Of a stretch of DNA of 38,770 bases, positions 1 to 8,135 are shown one piece after another. Under the pieces are notes generated by a model. That model searched no databases, was not told the origin of the DNA, and saw nothing but the letters and a program-made list of their open reading frames with translations. The stretch spans positions 1 to 38,770 of the forward strand of contig SPJV01000120.1 in the NCBI GenBank assembly GCA_006844765.1, read 5' to 3'. Position 1 is the first letter of the stretch; each line of letters begins with the position of its first letter. A program made the position numbers and the translations under genes. The DNA comes from Alphaproteobacteria bacterium. GTDB lineage: Bacteria; Pseudomonadota; Alphaproteobacteria; UBA8366; Aestuariispiraceae.

Positions 1-649
1 CATAGCGAATAGGCGGAAGGCGGTCCAACGGATAGAGATCATAGAACTCTTTCGGACAGGTCAGCGGGTAATGCGGCCGCAGATAGGAGACGAACAGCAC
101 CCATGGCTTATCCTTTGGCGCCGTTGCTTCTTGATCGAGCCATTGCAGGGTTTCTGAGGTAACCCGTCGGTCGTAATCGGTATAGCCATCCTCCCCCGGC
201 CCAATCGCCTTGGCATATTCCGATGTATCGGCATGCCGTCTTTGTCGACGTAACAGGCCTTGGATCCAGCCGCGTCCCCCCTTGCAATGCAGCGGCACGA
301 TTTCCCGGCTAAAGCCGTTGTCATCCTCTGATGACCGAAAGTGAAGTTTCCCAACGGAAACAAAGTCGTGCCCGGCATCCTTCAACCGATGCCCCCAGCT
401 TTCGGTCTCGCCGTGATAGGGCATGGCATTCGACCAGTTTCGAGTCTCAAAGACATACTTCCCGGTTTGAAAACCCGCCCGGGCCGGCACGCAGATCGGT
501 GACGGGGTATAGGCGCTGGTAAACCGCGTCCCCTGCCCCGCCAGCTTGTCCAGGTTGGGTGTTTGCGCTACCGGATGCCCGGCACAGCCCAAAACATTCG
601 GCGCATGCTCATCAGCCATGATGATCAGGCAGTTTCGTCCCATCGCCAT
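1..649 (-). CDS. Sulfatase family protein, 3' end beyond the window
   Basis: The reverse strand is open from the ATG at 649 to the left edge, giving at least 216 residues. The N-terminus has the alkaline-phosphatase-like sulfatase start, with a metal-type Asp at about residue 13 in MADEH. A C-x-P-x-R signature (CVPAR, Cys53) follows; in type I sulfatases this Cys is converted to formylglycine. The motif has Ala where Ser is commonest, which is frequent in choline-sulfatase-like members. A run of G residues just upstream (GGGGGA) serves as ribosome binding site; a second ATG at 643 is possible. No signal peptide is visible, suggesting a cytoplasmic enzyme. Substrate cannot be inferred. It is divergent from rimO. 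The C-terminal half lies outside the window. Confidence 0.85.
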   Translation of the reverse strand, partial: MAMGRNCLIIMADEHAPNVLGCAGHPVAQTPNLDKLAGQGTRFTSAYTPSPICVPARAGFQTGKYVFETRNWSNAMPYHGETESWGHRLKDAGHDFVSVGKLHFRSSEDDNGFSREIVPLHCKGGRGWIQGLLRRQRRHADTSEYAKAIGPGEDGYTDYDRRVTSETLQWLDQEATAPKDKPWVLFVSYLRPHYPLTCPKEFYDLYPLDRLPPIRY

Positions 650-924
650 TGGTCCCCCAGAATTGAAAAGGCAGAGATAAACTTCACCTTGACCCTAACT
701 GGATTGCAATGCTTATTCGCGTCATACCAAGGTATTTCTCACTTTTATGACTGCGAGATGGAGCGCTTCCCGGAAGCATGCTGTTCAACTCAATCCTGTT
801 CCTACTCGCGTTCCTGTCGGCAATGTTGCTGACTTCTGTTTCATCCCTTACATCACACCCCTCTGTCGGTGAACATGGCCGCACCTTATGTTGACCGACA
901 CCAAAGTCTATTTGGAACAAGAAC

Positions 925-2274
925 ATGGTAAGTGAAGACACGCCTAAAGTGGGCCTCGTCAGTCTCGGCTGCCCAAAGGCGCTGGTCGATTCTGAGCGGA
1001 TCGTGACCAAGTTGCGCGCCGAAGGGTATGCGCTATCGCCGGATTATGAAGGCGCTGATGTCGTTTTGGTGAACACATGCGGGTTTCTAGATAGTGCCAA
1101 ACAGGAAAGCCTGGACGCTATCGGCGAAGCGGTTGCTGAGAACGGCAAGGTCATTGTCACCGGCTGCATGGGCGTCGAGGAAGCGCTGATCAGAGAGACA
1201 CACCCGGACGTGCTTGCAGTCACTGGACCGCATCAATACGAAGCCGTAATGGACGCCGTTCATGATCATTTGCCCCGCCCCCATGACCCTTTTTCCGACT
1301 TGGTCCCGCCGGAAGGACTTCGCCTGACGCCGCGTCATTACGCTTACGTAAAGATCTCTGAAGGCTGCAACCACGCGTGTAGTTTCTGCATCATCCCTTC
1401 CATGCGGGGCAAGTTGGCCAGCCGCCCGGCCGCAAAAATCATGTATGAAGCAGAGAGGCTCGCAAAGGCAGGCGTTAAGGAACTACTCGTTATATCTCAG
1501 GACACCTCCGCCTACGGTGTCGATATCAAATATGCTGAAAGCAACTGGAAAGGTCGCCCGGTCCGCGCTGATATCGAACATCTTTGTGAGGCGATGGGAG
1601 AATTGGGCATTTGGGTACGGCTACATTACGTCTACCCCTATCCGCATGTAGACCGTCTGATGCCGCTGATGGCGGAGGGAAAGATCCTGCCCTATCTGGA
1701 TATCCCGTTCCAGCATGGCAGCCCCAATGTGCTGAAGTCCATGCGACGACCAGCCCATCAGGAAAAAACGCTCAGCCGGATCGCGGATTGGCGAAAGGTC
1801 TGTCCCGAGCTCGCCCTCAGATCTACCTTCATCGTCGGATTCCCGGGCGAAACGGACGAAGACTTCCAGTTGCTCCTGGATTGGCTGGACGAGGCGCAGC
1901 TCGATCGGGTCGGTTGCTTTAAATACGAGGATGTCGCCGGAGCCACTGCGAATGATCTGCCGAACCAGGTTCCAGAACCTGTGAAGCAGGAGCGTTGGGA
2001 ACGCTTCATGGCACATCAGCAGACCATTTCGGCTGCGAAGCTGGAAGCCCGTGTCGGCACAACCATGCAGGCGCTGGTCGATGACCTGGAAACCGATGAA
2101 GACACGGGCGAGTTGCTGGCCATCGCGCGCACCTATGCCGATGCGCCGGAGATTGATGGCACCTTGGTCATCGACGGGCCGGGGGTTGGCAATTTGAAAT
2201 CCGGAGACCTGGTCGCGGTCAATGTCGATGAGGCCGATGACTATGACCTTTACGGAAAACTCTCCCAGGTTTGA
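925..2274 (+). CDS. rimO: Ribosomal protein S12 methylthiotransferase RimO
   Basis: This radical-SAM enzyme inserts a methylthio group at the beta carbon of the conserved Asp of ribosomal protein S12 in the cytoplasm. The 449 residues follow the family order. An N-terminal MTTase domain begins VSLGCPKALVDSE and continues with VNTCGF and VTGCMG, whose cysteines hold the auxiliary 4Fe-4S cluster. A radical-SAM domain carries the CxxxCxxC motif (CNHACSFC), followed by IIPSMRGK. A TRAM-like domain occupies roughly the last 65 residues. The SLGCPK and S-M-R-G-K signatures separate RimO from the tRNA enzyme MiaB. The length is normal and the gene appears intact. A GGAACAAG stretch lies just before the ATG. 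It is monocistronic and faces away from the sulfatase gene. Confidence 0.97.
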   Translation: MVSEDTPKVGLVSLGCPKALVDSERIVTKLRAEGYALSPDYEGADVVLVNTCGFLDSAKQESLDAIGEAVAENGKVIVTGCMGVEEALIRETHPDVLAVTGPHQYEAVMDAVHDHLPRPHDPFSDLVPPEGLRLTPRHYAYVKISEGCNHACSFCIIPSMRGKLASRPAAKIMYEAERLAKAGVKELLVISQDTSAYGVDIKYAESNWKGRPVRADIEHLCEAMGELGIWVRLHYVYPYPHVDRLMPLMAEGKILPYLDIPFQHGSPNVLKSMRRPAHQEKTLSRIADWRKVCPELALRSTFIVGFPGETDEDFQLLLDWLDEAQLDRVGCFKYEDVAGATANDLPNQVPEPVKQERWERFMAHQQTISAAKLEARVGTTMQALVDDLETDEDTGELLAIARTYADAPEIDGTLVIDGPGVGNLKSGDLVAVNVDEADDYDLYGKLSQV

Positions 2275-2321
2275 CCAAGATCAAATTCTTAACGGAAGAA
2301 CGAGGGTAACTTCGGTCTTGT

Positions 2322-2346
2322 CGATAGGGTCTCATCCACCCTATCG
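2322..2346. terminator. Stem-loop between convergent rimO and LysR genes
   Basis: A perfect 9-bp inverted repeat (CGATAGGGT / ACCCTATCG) with a 7-nt loop sits in the gap between the 3' ends of rimO and the LysR gene. There is no clear T-tract on either side, so intrinsic termination is only plausible. Position between convergent genes is the main support. Confidence 0.4.
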
Positions 2347-2432
2347 GCGGAGTTGGCCGGGTTCGATCCTTTTCCCGGTTAATTCCATCCCATCCTGAAC
2401 TGACCCCGTTTCACCGAGGGGAGTCTCCTGCC

Positions 2433-3344
2433 TCAATCGGCTTCCCAAGGTGGAACGGGGTTAAATTTCTCGACCAGGAAATCGACAAAAGCCCGAACCT
2501 TAGGCGACAAATGGCGGCGCGTCGGGTAGATGGCGTTGATCGGCACTTCCAGATCCCGGTAATAGGGTTTCAATATCCTGACCAGCTTCCCGGAACGCGC
2601 AGATGGCCCGACAAGGAATTCCGCCATTCGCGCAATACCCAATCCTGCCAGCACCATTTCAAAGACCGTCTCGCCGTTATTGGCGATAAAGTTTCCAGAA
2701 GCCCTGAATGGAAATTCATCCCCATTTTGAAGCCGAAAGGTCCAATCGTTTAAGTGCCCGAAATTCGCGAATGTGATGCAGTTATGGTCTGCAAGTTCTT
2801 GAGGGGTTTTAGGCTCCCCATGTTGTTCAATATATGAGGGCGCACAGCAAATTGCCCGACGACTGACCGCCAATTGCCGTGCCACCATAGAACTGTCTCG
2901 CAGATATCCGAACCGAATCGCAACATCGGCCCCTTCTTCTACAAGATCGACCAGAGCATCGGTTTGAGTGATCTCCACACCTAGCTCCGGATAGCGGGAC
3001 AGGAACTCTGGAATAAGCGGGGTAATCTGATGGCGACCAAACGCAACACCGCAGTTCACCCGCAACGTACCGCGTGGCGCAGAGTGTAGGCGACTGACAG
3101 CGGTTTCCGCTTCCTCAATCTCATCCAGAATACGAACACAGCTTTGATAGAAGGCCGCCCCCTCTTCCGTCGTGCTCAGACGACGGGTGGTTCGGTTCAA
3201 GAGACGCGCGCCCAAACGATCCTCAAGCCGGCTGATCTGTTTTGACACCGCTGAAGGTGTCAATCGCATAGACCGGGCGGCCCCGGAAAAGCTTTCTTCT
3301 TCAACAACTTTGGCGAAGATCGCCATTTCTGCCGTTCTATCCAT
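2433..3344 (-). CDS. LysR family transcriptional regulator
   Basis: A 303-residue LysR-type regulator of full length. The N-terminal winged helix-turn-helix (about residues 4-63) contains SFSGAARSMRLTPSAVSKQISRL-type sequence, followed by the linker helix. A LysR substrate-binding domain (about residues 90-295) has the typical start TLRVNCGVAFGR. Sequence style places it with the large AaeR/DmlR-like group whose effectors are mostly unknown. It is divergent from a small gene at 3562, with a 217-bp AT-rich gap holding both promoters. A target cannot be named; the small gene or the regulator's own promoter are the obvious candidates. Confidence 0.92.
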   Translation of the reverse strand: MDRTAEMAIFAKVVEEESFSGAARSMRLTPSAVSKQISRLEDRLGARLLNRTTRRLSTTEEGAAFYQSCVRILDEIEEAETAVSRLHSAPRGTLRVNCGVAFGRHQITPLIPEFLSRYPELGVEITQTDALVDLVEEGADVAIRFGYLRDSSMVARQLAVSRRAICCAPSYIEQHGEPKTPQELADHNCITFANFGHLNDWTFRLQNGDEFPFRASGNFIANNGETVFEMVLAGLGIARMAEFLVGPSARSGKLVRILKPYYRDLEVPINAIYPTRRHLSPKVRAFVDFLVEKFNPVPPWEAD

Positions 3345-3561
3345 TGGCCCCTATACCATCCTCTCGAACTCTAAATAGCCCCAATAACGCCAGATTAATT
3401 CCAAACAGTCACAAGTCAACTGACAACTATGGTGATTATAAATTTTTTGAACAGGTATAGGTTAACAGACATCGGATTGAGGGCACCAACCTACCACGTG
3501 CCAAAAAATCGAAGCGTTGAAGCGGAAGCATTGAAACTGAAAACCGGAGGAGGATCGCGTC

Positions 3562-3771
3562 ATGGGTACCTATTCGATTGAAGCCACTACCAGCGTCACC
3601 CCGCAAATTCTTCAGGCTGCCATGGTCCGCGCCCGTATGGAGCGCTCCAAAGAGGCACACCGGGTTTTCGGCACAATCCTAAAGGCGATCACTGCTGTTG
3701 TCATGCGCCCCGTTGCGGCGGCTGCAACACGTATCGCATCTACGAACAACAGCCATTCGGCAACCTGCTGA
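3562..3771 (+). CDS. Small protein of unknown function (69 aa)
   Basis: I do not recognise this protein. It is supported by a very strong ribosome binding site (GGAGGAGG, 8 nt before ATG), by an AT-rich upstream region and by a structured, terminated RNA tail downstream. The middle is basic and helical (residues about 18-35, RARMERSKEAHRVFG), and residues 36-60 are Ala/Val-rich and could form an amphipathic or membrane-touching helix. The basic N-terminal half faintly recalls small DUF1127-type proteins of alphaproteobacteria, but the conserved C-terminal half of that family is absent, so this is only a suggestion. If the DUF1127 comparison holds, a 3'-UTR-derived small RNA downstream would fit known examples. 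Confidence 0.6.
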   Translation: MGTYSIEATTSVTPQILQAAMVRARMERSKEAHRVFGTILKAITAVVMRPVAAAATRIASTNNSHSATC

Positions 3772-3853
3772 TCTAGAACCACATTAGCAGACACCGAAAG
3801 ACAAACACGTTACAGAACGACAGAAAGAGAGCCCACTTTCGAACCAAGAGACA

Positions 3854-4035
3854 CCATCGCGGCACCGCCCCAATCGCCTGACATACCGAAGCCCTCAGGC
3901 AGCCGCGATGGCCCTATTACCCCCGACATCCCGTTCCCCTGTACGTGGATGTCACATCGAAGCCGGCACGTCCCCTTTTAGCCGGCTTCGCTCCCATAGC
4001 CCCGCGCCGCACCCAATCGGCGCGGGGATTTTTTT
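3854..4035 (+). ncRNA. Candidate structured small RNA / 3'-UTR RNA
   Basis: Four perfect inverted repeats lie in series in a stretch without a credible gene. A 10-bp stem 3854-3863/3902-3911 encloses a 6-bp stem 3876-3881/3895-3900 with a 13-nt loop. Next is a 10-bp stem 3958-3967/3981-3990, also with a 13-nt loop whose sequence is C-rich (acgtcccctttta). A 10-bp GC stem with a T-tract ends the block. This density of strong stems followed by an intrinsic terminator suggests a stable RNA, either processed from the 3' UTR of the upstream small gene or transcribed separately. The C-rich loop could pair with Shine-Dalgarno sequences. No Rfam family is recognised by eye. Confidence 0.5.
4000..4035 (+). 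terminator. Rho-independent terminator
   Basis: A perfect 10-bp GC-rich stem (CCCCGCGCCG / CGGCGCGGGG) with an 8-nt loop is followed by A and seven T residues. The T-tract orientation ends rightward transcription from the small gene and structured RNA. It lies before the 3' end of the oppositely oriented oxygenase gene. Confidence 0.93.
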
Positions 4036-4083
4036 GTCTGTAAGAGGGTGGATAGCGCCTTCGATTCCCTCCGACGCCCGACT

Positions 4084-5040
4084 TCAGCTCGCGATCTTCG
4101 CAATGGGAAACGCACGGCGCCATTCATTGCGCTGATAGGACCGATAATCCCCGGTCTCCTGCCCCGCCCTTGGTCCGATCAAGGGACCAATAGGGGCATG
4201 AATGCCGGGATTGACGAAGAGAGGGATAGAATACCGATCCGCATTCCCGCGATTGATGACCCGATGCGGCGTAGATGAGAACTCCCCATCCGTCCAGATC
4301 TGCAAGATATTGCCGATATTGATGACGAAAGTATCAGGAATGGGCGGCGCACCAACCCAATCTCCGGACTTCGTTTGAACCTCAAGCCCGCCGTTTTCAT
4401 CCTGCCAAAGGATAGTGAACCCACCCGAGTCCGCATGCGGGACAACCCCGATATGGCTAAGGGTCGTCGGATTTTCCTGCGGCGGATAGTGATTGAGCTT
4501 CAACAAAGACTGCGGTTGTTCGAAAAGCTCCAGGAAGAAGGCTTCATCCAAGCCAAGCGCGCGTGCGAAAGCGCGTTGGAGAACCCGTGCCAATCCTTCG
4601 GATGCTTCCAGATAGGTCTCCATCGTATCGCGCAGACCGGGGCTTTCTTCCGGCCAATAATTCGGGCCATCCAGAAGATTGTCCTGATTGAGCGGTCGGT
4701 CATGGCCGATCCAAAACCCTTCCTGCCGGCTCTTGGCTTGGCGCGCCTCGCCCTCATAGCTCGCATAATCCAGTGGCAGATAACCGCGCATACGTTGGTC
4801 GAGGGAGTATCTTGCCTTCGCCTCAACCGGCAGCGCAAAGTAACGGCGCGCCTCAACCCGCAATTGCCCAATCAATTCAGACGCGATCCCATGTCCGGAA
4901 ACATAGAGAAACCCAACGTCCCGACAGGCGCGGTAGAGCGCGGCAATATCGTCATCGGCAGGCTCTCCCGCCCGAAAGCGTGAAAGATCGATGACGGGAA
5001 CTTCGTCGAAATCAAGTCGGCGAGATTGTGGAAGGCTCAT
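4084..5040 (-). CDS. 2-oxoglutarate/Fe(II) oxygenase, isopenicillin N synthase-like
   Basis: A 318-residue non-heme iron oxygenase of the IPNS/2OG-dioxygenase superfamily. The N-terminal DIOX_N region (VPVIDLSRF, about residues 15-125) is followed by the double-stranded beta-helix domain. Iron ligands are visible as HAD (in VVPHADSGG) and the distal His in STPHRVINRG; RYSIPLF supplies the RxS motif that binds 2-oxoglutarate. Bacterial members act on varied small molecules, so the substrate is not predictable. It is divergent from a Rieske oxygenase gene with only 66 bp between starts, suggesting shared control. An AGAGG sequence precedes the ATG. Confidence 0.9.
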   Translation of the reverse strand: MSLPQSRRLDFDEVPVIDLSRFRAGEPADDDIAALYRACRDVGFLYVSGHGIASELIGQLRVEARRYFALPVEAKARYSLDQRMRGYLPLDYASYEGEARQAKSRQEGFWIGHDRPLNQDNLLDGPNYWPEESPGLRDTMETYLEASEGLARVLQRAFARALGLDEAFFLELFEQPQSLLKLNHYPPQENPTTLSHIGVVPHADSGGFTILWQDENGGLEVQTKSGDWVGAPPIPDTFVINIGNILQIWTDGEFSSTPHRVINRGNADRYSIPLFVNPGIHAPIGPLIGPRAGQETGDYRSYQRNEWRRAFPIAKIAS

Positions 5041-5106
5041 GTGACTGACCTCTTGTCGTTTCGGCAGGTCCGGGCACTATAGCCGGGATCGAATGAGACG
5101 AGAACC

Positions 5107-6243
5107 ATGAACACCAAATCCTATCAGCAGTTGATCGAGGAGGCCCGAAAGAAGACCGGAGCCCCGTTGGACCAGGCGCTTACCCTACCGGGCGCGTTCT
5201 ACACCGATCCGTCGATTTTCGAGTTGGAACGAAAAGCCCTTTTCGAAGCTGGTTGGTTATTCATCTGCCGCGACGATCAAGTCGCCGCCCCCGGCGATTA
5301 TTTTGCAGCCGATACCGCCGCCGGTCCCGTCTTGATCGCGCGGGGGGAAGATCGAGAAGTCCGCGCCTTCGCGAATATCTGTCGTCATCGTGGCTCCATT
5401 CTTTTGGAGGGTCAGGGATCCTGCCGACGGATTGTCTGTCCCTATCATGCCTGGAGCTATCGCCTGGACGGTCGCCTCTCCTCTGCACCGGAAATGGCGG
5501 CATTGCCAGGTTTTGAGCCCACGGATAACGGCCTGATCCCCTTGCGAATGGAGAGCTGGGCCGGATTTCTGTTCATAACCTGTAACGACAACGCCCCGCC
5601 TCTGCGCAATTGGCTGGGTGACATGCCGGATCGTCTCGCGTCCCACAAACTGGAGGAGATGCGGCATGTCTGGACAGTGAGTTTGGAAGCTTCGTGTAAC
5701 TGGAAGCTGCTGCTGGAGAATGCGATTGAGGCTTATCACACTGGCTTGGTTCACCGAGATACAGTCGGCGCGCAAGCGTCTCGCGGCATCGAAACCCGGG
5801 GCCATTGGGCCTGTTTGCAAGTCTTGAGCGACCGATCCATCGCCACCTTACCAGGGGATGAACCGGGCTTTGCCCCAATCGCAGGCCTGGATGAAGAGGC
5901 ACGACAGGGCACTTACTTCACGGCTATCCTGCCAAACTGTCAGTTCGCTGTCGCCCAGGATTGCCTTTGGTGGCTGAATATTCGGCCACTATCCGTCGAT
6001 AGGTCAGTCGTGGAAATCGGTGGCTGCTTTCCAGCCGACAGCATTGCACGACCGGATTTCGAGCCCCTCGCCCGCCCTTATTTCGAACGATGGGAAAAGG
6101 TCGGCCGAGAAGATGTTGCCATTCTTGAAAAACAACACCGGGCCTTGATGTCACCAAAGCATCGCCCCGGTCGCTTCGGCCCGCGTGAGGAACAAGTACG
6201 GCTGTTCGATCTGATGATCCTGGATGCCCTCGCCGCCGGCTAA
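5107..6243 (+). CDS. Rieske aromatic-ring-hydroxylating-type oxygenase, alpha subunit
   Basis: The 378-residue protein has a Rieske 2Fe-2S domain with C92-x-H94 (CRHRG) and C111-x2-H114 (CPYH). A catalytic SRPBCC domain follows, with mononuclear iron ligands His211 and His216 in ENAIEAYHTGLVH. Overall it resembles the quaternary-amine group (choline/carnitine monooxygenase, glycine betaine demethylase GbcA) more than ring hydroxylases of aromatic compounds. No ferredoxin reductase partner is encoded nearby, so electrons must come from elsewhere. Its stop codon directly abuts the stop of the convergent PhyH-like gene, with no spacer. Substrate is uncertain; an N-methylated amine is a reasonable guess from the family. 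Confidence 0.9.
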   Translation: MNTKSYQQLIEEARKKTGAPLDQALTLPGAFYTDPSIFELERKALFEAGWLFICRDDQVAAPGDYFAADTAAGPVLIARGEDREVRAFANICRHRGSILLEGQGSCRRIVCPYHAWSYRLDGRLSSAPEMAALPGFEPTDNGLIPLRMESWAGFLFITCNDNAPPLRNWLGDMPDRLASHKLEEMRHVWTVSLEASCNWKLLLENAIEAYHTGLVHRDTVGAQASRGIETRGHWACLQVLSDRSIATLPGDEPGFAPIAGLDEEARQGTYFTAILPNCQFAVAQDCLWWLNIRPLSVDRSVVEIGGCFPADSIARPDFEPLARPYFERWEKVGREDVAILEKQHRALMSPKHRPGRFGPREEQVRLFDLMILDALAAG

Positions 6244-7098
6244 CTAACGCCGCCAGATCTCCGGATACAGCGCCGTTCCCAGCCTATCACCGGGAACCAA
6301 GCCAGCCTTGGTCATGACGTCCCTATGGTCCGGATCCATGCCCCAGGGACGGAAATCGACGCGAACATCATCCCCGCACCATTTGGTGTTAAACACCCGA
6401 AGGTCCTGATCCACCGGAAGACATCCTGACCCGCCATGGATGGAGCGGCCATTGAAGACCAGACAGTCGCCCGGCTTCATATCGAAGCTAACCGGCTTGT
6501 AGCGTTCCGGATCGCCATCAATATCCGGAAGCGGCTCCAGATCGAATTGAGAGAAATCCGCATGCGGGACCTCATCCCCATCCGGGTTGAAGGCACCGAA
6601 ATCCTGCTGCCGGAACGCCTCCGCCCACCGGTGAGAACCCGGCACAACCCCAAGCGCACTTTCGGCTGAGACAGGCACCAATGGCATCCAGACAGAACAA
6701 GTCTCAAACCCCTTCACCGACCAATAGGGTTCATCCTGGTGCCAGGGGGTGCGGAACTGGGTACCAGGGCTTCGGCAGAACACGGCATCGAAGAAGAAAT
6801 TCACGGCAGATGATCCCATCAACTGCCCGGCCAATTCGGCACACGGGCTGTTGAAGATGAAATCCCGATACGCCGGCACCCGTGTCCAGGCCTGACTGTC
6901 GTAGTAAACCTCCCGCCCTGCTTCGTCGCGATCCCAAACGCGGGAGCGATCTGTTGGATCATCACGGCTGTCGCTCAACCCCTTATCAAGCAGAGCAATC
7001 CAATCTGCGTCGAACATCCCCTCAATCATCACGACACCATCTTGGTCGAAGGTATCGATCTCCGCTTGGGTGACCGGGTGTGGCAGATTGGAATTCAT
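6244..7098 (-). CDS. Phytanoyl-CoA dioxygenase (PhyH) family protein
   Basis: A 284-residue Fe(II)/2OG oxygenase of the PhyH family. Iron ligands are HQD in TPWHQDEPYWS and the distal His in GRSIHGGSG; the downstream Arg in the DLRVFNTKW region probably binds 2-oxoglutarate. ATG at 7098 is preferred over farther upstream starts because AGGAGA lies 6 nt before it and the protein begins at the usual family position. Bacterial PhyH proteins hydroxylate diverse compounds (ectoine, alkylphosphonates, secondary metabolites), so the substrate is open. It is divergent from a GcvA-type LysR gene that probably controls it. Confidence 0.9.
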   Translation of the reverse strand: MNSNLPHPVTQAEIDTFDQDGVVMIEGMFDADWIALLDKGLSDSRDDPTDRSRVWDRDEAGREVYYDSQAWTRVPAYRDFIFNSPCAELAGQLMGSSAVNFFFDAVFCRSPGTQFRTPWHQDEPYWSVKGFETCSVWMPLVPVSAESALGVVPGSHRWAEAFRQQDFGAFNPDGDEVPHADFSQFDLEPLPDIDGDPERYKPVSFDMKPGDCLVFNGRSIHGGSGCLPVDQDLRVFNTKWCGDDVRVDFRPWGMDPDHRDVMTKAGLVPGDRLGTALYPEIWRR

Positions 7099-7207
7099 CG
7101 GTATTCTCCTACACAGATTGGATAGCATGAAGTTAACGCCCAAATGCTTGTTTTCAGCAAAGCAATAAATTTCCAGACATATTAGTTTTTCTATTCTATA
7201 AATCTGA

Positions 7208-8086
7208 ATGAACTGGCGAGACATTCCCCCTTTGAACAGCCTTCGGGCCTTCTCTGCTGTCGCGGAGACAGGCAGCTACTCTGATGCGGGAGGTCAGCTT
7301 AATGTCACGCAAGCCGCTGTCAGCCAGCAAGTAAAGATACTCGAAACCTGGTTAGGGTTTTCCCTCGTACAACGATCTGGACGCGGGATCATACTCACTG
7401 ACGCTGGAGAGGTCTTGGCCAAGGACTTGGCCTTCAGTTTCTCTGCGATTAGCCGGTCTATTGAATCGCTTCGTGGTACTGACGCCGAACGGCCTGTGCA
7501 AATAACTACCTCACCGGCCTTCGCAGCGGAATGGTTGCTCCCCCGAATTCCGGAGTTTCAGGCGCTGCATCCGGAGATAACACTGATGCTCAATCCCTCG
7601 GTCGAAGTCCTAGACCTCAAGCCTGGCGGTATTGATCTCGCGATCCGGTTCAGAGAACAGGATAGCATTGAAGCAGAGGGGGAACCATTCCTGACTCTCG
7701 ATACCGCCATCATCGGTGCCCCTGTCCTGTTCAGCGAAGACGCCCGGCGCGACCCACAACATCTAACAAGCGCCCCGTGGCTCGAAGAATTAGGGAGAGA
7801 CGATGTCGCTCACTGGTTCGCCCGACGCGGCATTAGTGACGCGGCCCCCGCCTCTGTCACACGCATGCCCGGCAACCTGATCATGCAGGCCGTGCGGCGT
7901 GGCGATGGGATCACAGAATCAGTCTGCACCTATTTCAAGGACGACATCGACGCTGGCCGCCTTATCACGATCCACGCCGACCCCGGCTTCGCACGTTTCA
8001 CACTCGTCACAGCCCCCGGCCCCAAAAGACCAAGCCTCCAGACATTTCTCAACTGGCTACGGACAAAAGCGACTAACCATGTTTAA
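7208..8086 (+). CDS. LysR family regulator, GcvA-like
   Basis: The 292-residue regulator opens with IPPLNSLRAFSAVAETGSY, the hallmark of the GcvA/AmpR-like branch of LysR proteins. The winged HTH includes NVTQAAVSQQVKILE. The effector domain starts near residue 95 (VQITTSPAFAAEWLLPRIPEF). It is transcribed away from the PhyH-like gene and is the natural candidate regulator for it. The ATG lacks a good Shine-Dalgarno sequence, since upstream DNA is very AT-rich; translation may be weak or nearly leaderless. The effector is not predictable. Confidence 0.92.
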   Translation: MNWRDIPPLNSLRAFSAVAETGSYSDAGGQLNVTQAAVSQQVKILETWLGFSLVQRSGRGIILTDAGEVLAKDLAFSFSAISRSIESLRGTDAERPVQITTSPAFAAEWLLPRIPEFQALHPEITLMLNPSVEVLDLKPGGIDLAIRFREQDSIEAEGEPFLTLDTAIIGAPVLFSEDARRDPQHLTSAPWLEELGRDDVAHWFARRGISDAAPASVTRMPGNLIMQAVRRGDGITESVCTYFKDDIDAGRLITIHADPGFARFTLVTAPGPKRPSLQTFLNWLRTKATNHV

Positions 8087-8135
8087 CAGGCCCATGTTTG
8101 ACGTGCCTGGGTTTTAACAGGTATTTGCCTTCCCC

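Noticed and set aside
563..832. Open frames in the sulfatase-rimO gap
   Set aside because: They have no ribosome binding site, partly overlap the sulfatase gene, and their translations look random. The 275-bp gap most likely holds only the two divergent promoters; an ATACC-AA-GGTAT repeat at 724-735 is too short to interpret.
8070..8118. Possible terminator after the GcvA-type LysR gene (CAGGC...GCCTGGGTTTT)
   Set aside because: The stem is only about 5 bp with a 13-nt loop and mismatches; too weak to annotate.
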